Below, in pieces: positions 6,166-9,327 of a DNA stretch of 9,327 nucleotides (the first letter of the stretch is position 1; the number at the start of each line of letters is the position of its first letter). The notes beneath the pieces are model-generated. The model was not told the DNA's origin. It did not search any database and saw nothing but the letters and a program-made list of their open reading frames with translations. The stretch is from assembly GCA_018661145.1 (NCBI GenBank), contig JABJIU010000054.1, positions 1 to 9,327 of the forward strand, written 5' to 3'. The stretch comes from Pseudomonadota bacterium. Its GTDB lineage: Bacteria; Pseudomonadota; Gammaproteobacteria; Arenicellales; UBA868. The position numbers and the translations under genes were made by a program.

Positions 6166-7200
6166 ATGCGCTACCGACCTTTGGGTGATACAGGAATAGA
6201 CGTTTCGGTCATTTGCCTTGGCACCATGACCTGGGGTGAGCAAAATACCCGCGATGAGGGGTTTGCCCAGATGGACCATGCGCTCGCCCACGGAATTAAT
6301 TTTTTTGATACTGCCGAAATGTATCCCGTCGATGTGCGTCCGGAAACCTACGGACACACCGAGATCATCATCGGAGAATGGCTCAGCGAGCGCCAGTGCC
6401 GCAACGACGTGGTCCTTGCCAGCAAGGTCTGCGGTCCGGGTCGGCATCATATTCGGGGCGGTGACTGCCGTTTCACTCGTGAGACCATTCACACTGCCTG
6501 CGAAGACAGTCTCAAACGGCTGCGCACTGACTATCTGGATCTGTACCAACTGCACTGGCCGGATCGTGGCTGGACCGACTTCAAAGACCTCGGACAAACC
6601 GAAGAGATTGAGGATGTGGGTGCGGATCGGACAGAAACGCTCGCCGCACTCGACGAACTTGTCCAGGCCGGAAAAATCCGTTCCTGGGGCCTATCAAACG
6701 AAAGCGCCTGGGGCACGATGGACTTTGTTGCGCGAGCCGATGCGGCCGGTGTCGCTCGTCCGGCCGGCATCCAGAATGCCTACAGCCTGCTCAACCGAAA
6801 ATTTGAACTGGCGCTTGCAGAGATTGCATTGCGTGAGCGTGTAGGGCTGCTGGCCTATGCGCCGGTGGCTGCCGGCGTGCTGACGGGTAAATACCTTGAT
6901 GATGCCCGGCCACCCGGTGCACGCAATACCTTGTGGCCGTCCAACACACGCTACTTTAGCGAACAGGCGAAATCTGCTACCCGGGCATACGTAGGCCTTG
7001 CAGCGGAATGCGGAACCCGTCCGGAAGTGCTTGCTCATGCCTTTGTGCTGACCCGTCCTTTTCTAACAGCATCCATCGTCGGCGCGACACAGATCCGACA
7101 CCTGGATCGTGCGCTGGAAGCCCTCAACTTTGAAATCGATGCTGAGTTGCAGTCGCGCCTTGAAGCATTGCATCGCGAGTATCTGGTGCCGGCCCCCTGA
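6166..7200 (+). CDS. Aldo/keto reductase, Tas-like (NADPH-dependent)
   Basis: The 344-residue protein matches the aldo/keto reductase superfamily, which reduces aldehydes and ketones with NADPH in a TIM barrel. The catalytic tetrad is complete and well placed: Asp48 and Tyr53 in FFDTAEMYP, Lys87 in LASKVCGP, and His130 in YQLHWPDR. The N-terminal MRYRPLGDTGIDVSVICLGTMTWGEQNT, the PETYGHTEIIIGEWL segment and the length resemble E. coli Tas. The end of the protein has the family's cofactor-binding segment near ASIVGATQIRHLDRAL. AGGAA lies about ten bases before the ATG at 6166. The ureohydrolase gene starts 37 bases after its stop on the same strand, so they probably form an operon. The physiological substrate is not apparent. 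Confidence 0.92.
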   Translation: MRYRPLGDTGIDVSVICLGTMTWGEQNTRDEGFAQMDHALAHGINFFDTAEMYPVDVRPETYGHTEIIIGEWLSERQCRNDVVLASKVCGPGRHHIRGGDCRFTRETIHTACEDSLKRLRTDYLDLYQLHWPDRGWTDFKDLGQTEEIEDVGADRTETLAALDELVQAGKIRSWGLSNESAWGTMDFVARADAAGVARPAGIQNAYSLLNRKFELALAEIALRERVGLLAYAPVAAGVLTGKYLDDARPPGARNTLWPSNTRYFSEQAKSATRAYVGLAAECGTRPEVLAHAFVLTRPFLTASIVGATQIRHLDRALEALNFEIDAELQSRLEALHREYLVPAP

Positions 7201-7237
7201 ACTCCCTTTCTACCCAACAACCGTCCCTAGGCACATA

Positions 7238-8188
7238 ATGACAGCCCTGACCCAAGCGCCTCGAGCGCCATCTAAAACACTGCTCAACTTTCCGTTGCAG
7301 TTAGATCTTGATCAGTTGGATGCGGATATCGCAATCCTCGGTGTACCGTATGGCCTGCCTTACTACCCCCACGGTATGGCCAATGACCAAAGTCTTGCGC
7401 CGGATGCGATCCGCCAGGGGCTAAGTTATGTTCCCTACACCCTAACCAGTTACGACTGGGACCTGGGCGGGTATTTACTCGACGGGCGGGATATCAAAGT
7501 GGTGGACTGTGGCAACGTGACGGCTGATCTCAACGATCACCAGGAGCATTACCGTCGTGCAGAAGCAGCTGCCCGAAAGATTCTCGCCAGCGGCGCCACC
7601 CTGATCACGCTGGGCGGGGATCACGGCATCCCCATTCCCGTGATGCGCGCTCTTGAGCGTGACAAGACCATTACCCTGGTCCACGTTGATGCCCATATCG
7701 ACTGGCGCGATGAGATCAACGGGGTCCGGGAGGGTTATTCAAGCCCGATACGACGCGCTTCCGAGATGGGCTGGTTCGGCCACATCGTGCAAATCGGCAT
7801 CCGCGCCAACGGCAGCGCCGGGGAAGAAGAGGTGAACGATGCCCGTGCGTACGGCGCCGATATTATTACCGCCTACGAGATGCACGAAATTGGCATGTCA
7901 GCCGTGCTGGACAGAATCCCCGATGGCGGACCCTACTATCTGACCATCGATGCCGACGGAATCGATCCAACTATCATGCCTGCAGTCATGGCCCAGGCGC
8001 CGGGCGGGCTCGACTGGGTACAGACACGTCAGTTGATCCATGGGCTCACTAAAAAGGGCCGGGTGCTGGGCATGGATCTGGTGGAAATTGCGCCCTCTTA
8101 CGATCACGGTCATATCACTATCACCCACGCGGAGCGATTGATCTGTAACTTCATCGGTGCCTGCGTGCGCGCAGGGTATTACGACTGA
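7238..8188 (+). CDS. Agmatinase/arginase-family ureohydrolase with a variant active site
   Basis: This is a binuclear manganese ureohydrolase, a family that hydrolyses guanidino or related compounds to urea and an amine. All metal ligands are present: His129 in GGDHGIP, Asp151/His153/Asp155 in VHVDAHIDWR, and Asp238/Asp240 in TIDADGIDP. The guanidinium-binding Glu is also kept (Glu283 in DLVEIAP). However, the usual (S)HGTxF block, whose His is His163 in E. coli agmatinase, reads EGYSSPIRRA here, with Tyr167 at the His position by my hand alignment. The usual GTGTPE(V)PGG loop reads MPAVMAQAPGG. The substrate is therefore uncertain and agmatine should not be assumed. I chose the ATG at 7238 (316 residues) because it fits the family N terminus, lies after the reductase stop and has TAGG six bases upstream; the frame is open further up but overlaps the reductase gene. 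Confidence 0.9.
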   Translation: MTALTQAPRAPSKTLLNFPLQLDLDQLDADIAILGVPYGLPYYPHGMANDQSLAPDAIRQGLSYVPYTLTSYDWDLGGYLLDGRDIKVVDCGNVTADLNDHQEHYRRAEAAARKILASGATLITLGGDHGIPIPVMRALERDKTITLVHVDAHIDWRDEINGVREGYSSPIRRASEMGWFGHIVQIGIRANGSAGEEEVNDARAYGADIITAYEMHEIGMSAVLDRIPDGGPYYLTIDADGIDPTIMPAVMAQAPGGLDWVQTRQLIHGLTKKGRVLGMDLVEIAPSYDHGHITITHAERLICNFIGACVRAGYYD

Positions 8189-8192
8189 CGAA

Positions 8193-8208
8193 AAAAGCGG
8201 GGGCTTTT
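8193..8208. terminator. Possible bidirectional terminator between convergent genes
   Basis: AAAAGC at 8193-8198 pairs with GCTTTT at 8203-8208 around a GGGG loop, with two further A's on the left side. The element lies in the 28-bp gap between the stops of the ureohydrolase and the second threonine aldolase. The stem has only two GC pairs, so it would be a weak terminator; its location is the main support. Confidence 0.4.
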
Positions 8209-8216
8209 CAGCAAAA

Positions 8217-9251
8217 TCAGCAGTGATCGGCGAGCACCTTCAGCAGATCATCGACCTGTGACTCAGGGGTGTTCCAGGCAGCCACGAAGCGCACCGCTTT
8301 GCCGTCGAGCTCTTCGTCGTTGACCGACAGGCCCTGCGCCGACAACCGCTCGATTAGCACCGCAGGCATACTCACAAACACTTCATTGGACTGCGTCGGG
8401 TAAGCAAGTTCAATGCCCGGAAGCGCCGCCAGTCCTTTGCTCAGACGCTGCGCCATCGCGTTGGCCTGACGGGCATTGCGCAGCCAGGTACCATCCTTCA
8501 GGTAGCCTGCGAACTGTGACGAGATAAAGCGGCTCTTCGAGAGCAGCTGGCCGGCACGTTTTTGCAAAAAGGGAAAATCACCCACCAGTTCGGGTCTGAA
8601 GAACACCACAGCCTCTGCGGCAAGACAGCCGTTCTTGGTGCCGCCAAAAGACAGGACATCGATACCTGCCTGCCAGGTCATCTGGGCCGGTGTCACATCC
8701 AGCGTCACCAGGGCATTGGCAAAGCGGGCACCGTCCATGTGCATGCTGAGCCCGTGGGAGTGCGCGACCGCGGCAATCGCCTGGATCTCTTCGAGCGAAT
8801 AAACAGTACCAGACTCACAGGCCTGCGTGATACTGACGGTGGCCGGCTGCGCATGATGCACGTTACCTGCACCGTAGATGACGTCTTCCAGTGCCTTTGC
8901 CGTGATGCGTCCGTTTGCGCCCGACATATCAATGAGTTTTGCCCCGCCGGTGAACATCTCCGGCGCGCCGCATTCATCGGTGTTGATATGTGCAAGTTCG
9001 TGGCAAAAGATTTTTCCAAACGCCGGGGTGAGCGTAGAAAGCGCGAGTGCATTGGCCGCCGTGCCGGTCGTAACTGGAAATACCGTAACCGGTGTTTCAA
9101 AAATTTCTTCTAATCTCGTAGCAAGATTCTTTGTCCACGGATCCTCGCCATAGGAGGGGCTGTTGGCTTCATTGGCCTTTGCCAACGCATCCATGACCTC
9201 CGGGCAAGCGCTGGAGATATTGTCGGATGCAAAGGTATTGATCGTCGACAT
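8217..9251 (-). CDS. ltaE: Low-specificity L-threonine aldolase, Pseudomonas type, second copy
   Basis: This PLP enzyme should cleave L-threonine or allo-threonine to glycine and acetaldehyde. It follows the Pseudomonas LtaE pattern closely: FASDNISSACPEVM at the N terminus, SYGEDPWT at 33-40, FPVTTGTAANALAL, HINTDECGAPE at 88-97, HMDGARFANA at 171-180 with the cofactor Asp173, and SFGGTKNGC with the Schiff-base Lys206. The length of 344 residues is usual. The start is taken at the ATG at 9251, numbered from there; a GTG four codons upstream at 9263 is an alternative. It belongs to a different branch from the aldolase at 4063-5103, whose lysine motif is LSKGLGC. Another minus-strand gene ends 34 bases upstream of the ATG, so the two are likely co-transcribed. 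It converges on the ureohydrolase gene. Confidence 0.93.
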   Translation of the reverse strand: MSTINTFASDNISSACPEVMDALAKANEANSPSYGEDPWTKNLATRLEEIFETPVTVFPVTTGTAANALALSTLTPAFGKIFCHELAHINTDECGAPEMFTGGAKLIDMSGANGRITAKALEDVIYGAGNVHHAQPATVSITQACESGTVYSLEEIQAIAAVAHSHGLSMHMDGARFANALVTLDVTPAQMTWQAGIDVLSFGGTKNGCLAAEAVVFFRPELVGDFPFLQKRAGQLLSKSRFISSQFAGYLKDGTWLRNARQANAMAQRLSKGLAALPGIELAYPTQSNEVFVSMPAVLIERLSAQGLSVNDEELDGKAVRFVAAWNTPESQVDDLLKVLADHC

Positions 9252-9285
9252 AGTTTTAGACACCCATGAGCCAGGCAGCTGCTAC

Positions 9286-9327
9286 TCAGTCGATGACGAT
9301 CAGTTCGCGGGGCGCGCTGCACAGACG
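9286..9327 (-). CDS. 3' end of an unidentified minus-strand gene, truncated by the window edge
   Basis: The minus-strand frame entering at 9327 reads RLCSAPRELIVID and then stops with TGA at 9286-9288. The GC-rich third positions and the short, otherwise empty distance to the threonine aldolase start are consistent with the end of an upstream operon member. Thirteen residues are too few to name a family. Confidence 0.4.
   Translation of the reverse strand, partial: RLCSAPRELIVID

Noticed and set aside
7109..7237. Upstream extension of the ureohydrolase reading frame
   Set aside because: It overlaps the aldo/keto reductase gene in another frame and does not fit the family N terminus; the ATG at 7238 is the better start.
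8562..9113. Long + strand open frame of 183 codons
   Set aside because: It lies entirely antisense to the well-supported threonine aldolase and resembles no protein family.

Overview
The window looks like chromosomal DNA of a proteobacterium, most likely a gammaproteobacterium. The pointers are an AcpH-type ACP phosphodiesterase, a Pseudomonas-type threonine aldolase, and dense, mostly GC-rich coding with short gaps and some translational coupling. The lineage is inferred; there is no rRNA or other taxonomic marker. No tRNA, CRISPR array or recognisable insertion sequence was found.

Left part (2-2346): three co-directional + strand genes. These are the C-terminal end of an ADP-forming acyl-CoA synthetase (ATP-grasp part), a HAD-family phosphatase, and an ACP phosphodiesterase that overlaps the HAD gene by four bases. 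A small minus-strand gene with a His/Cys cluster (HxxCx4CxxC) converges on them with a 5-bp gap.

Middle part (about 2347-4062): an accessory or scar-like stretch. It holds one AT-rich SAM-dependent methyltransferase gene (minus strand) of a type usually found near glycan biosynthesis genes. A perfect 16-bp direct repeat lies on both sides of it, and about 650 bp with no convincing intact gene follows. This stretch is the best candidate for acquired DNA.

Right part (4063-9327): a group of small-molecule enzymes. A threonine aldolase (+) faces a phytanoyl-CoA-dioxygenase-family oxygenase (-). The oxygenase gene diverges from a Tas-like aldo/keto reductase (+), which is followed by an agmatinase/arginase-family hydrolase (+). 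That gene converges on a second threonine aldolase from a different branch (-). The last bases hold the 3' end of another minus-strand gene.

Together the right-hand enzymes could in principle hydroxylate, cleave and reduce amino acid or guanidino compounds: oxygenase, beta-hydroxy amino acid aldolase, aldehyde reductase, ureohydrolase. Apart from the reductase-hydrolase pair and the shared divergent control region, they are not one operon, so a common pathway is a hypothesis. The most interesting single protein is the ureohydrolase. It keeps all Mn-binding residues but appears to have Tyr where agmatinase has its active-site His.
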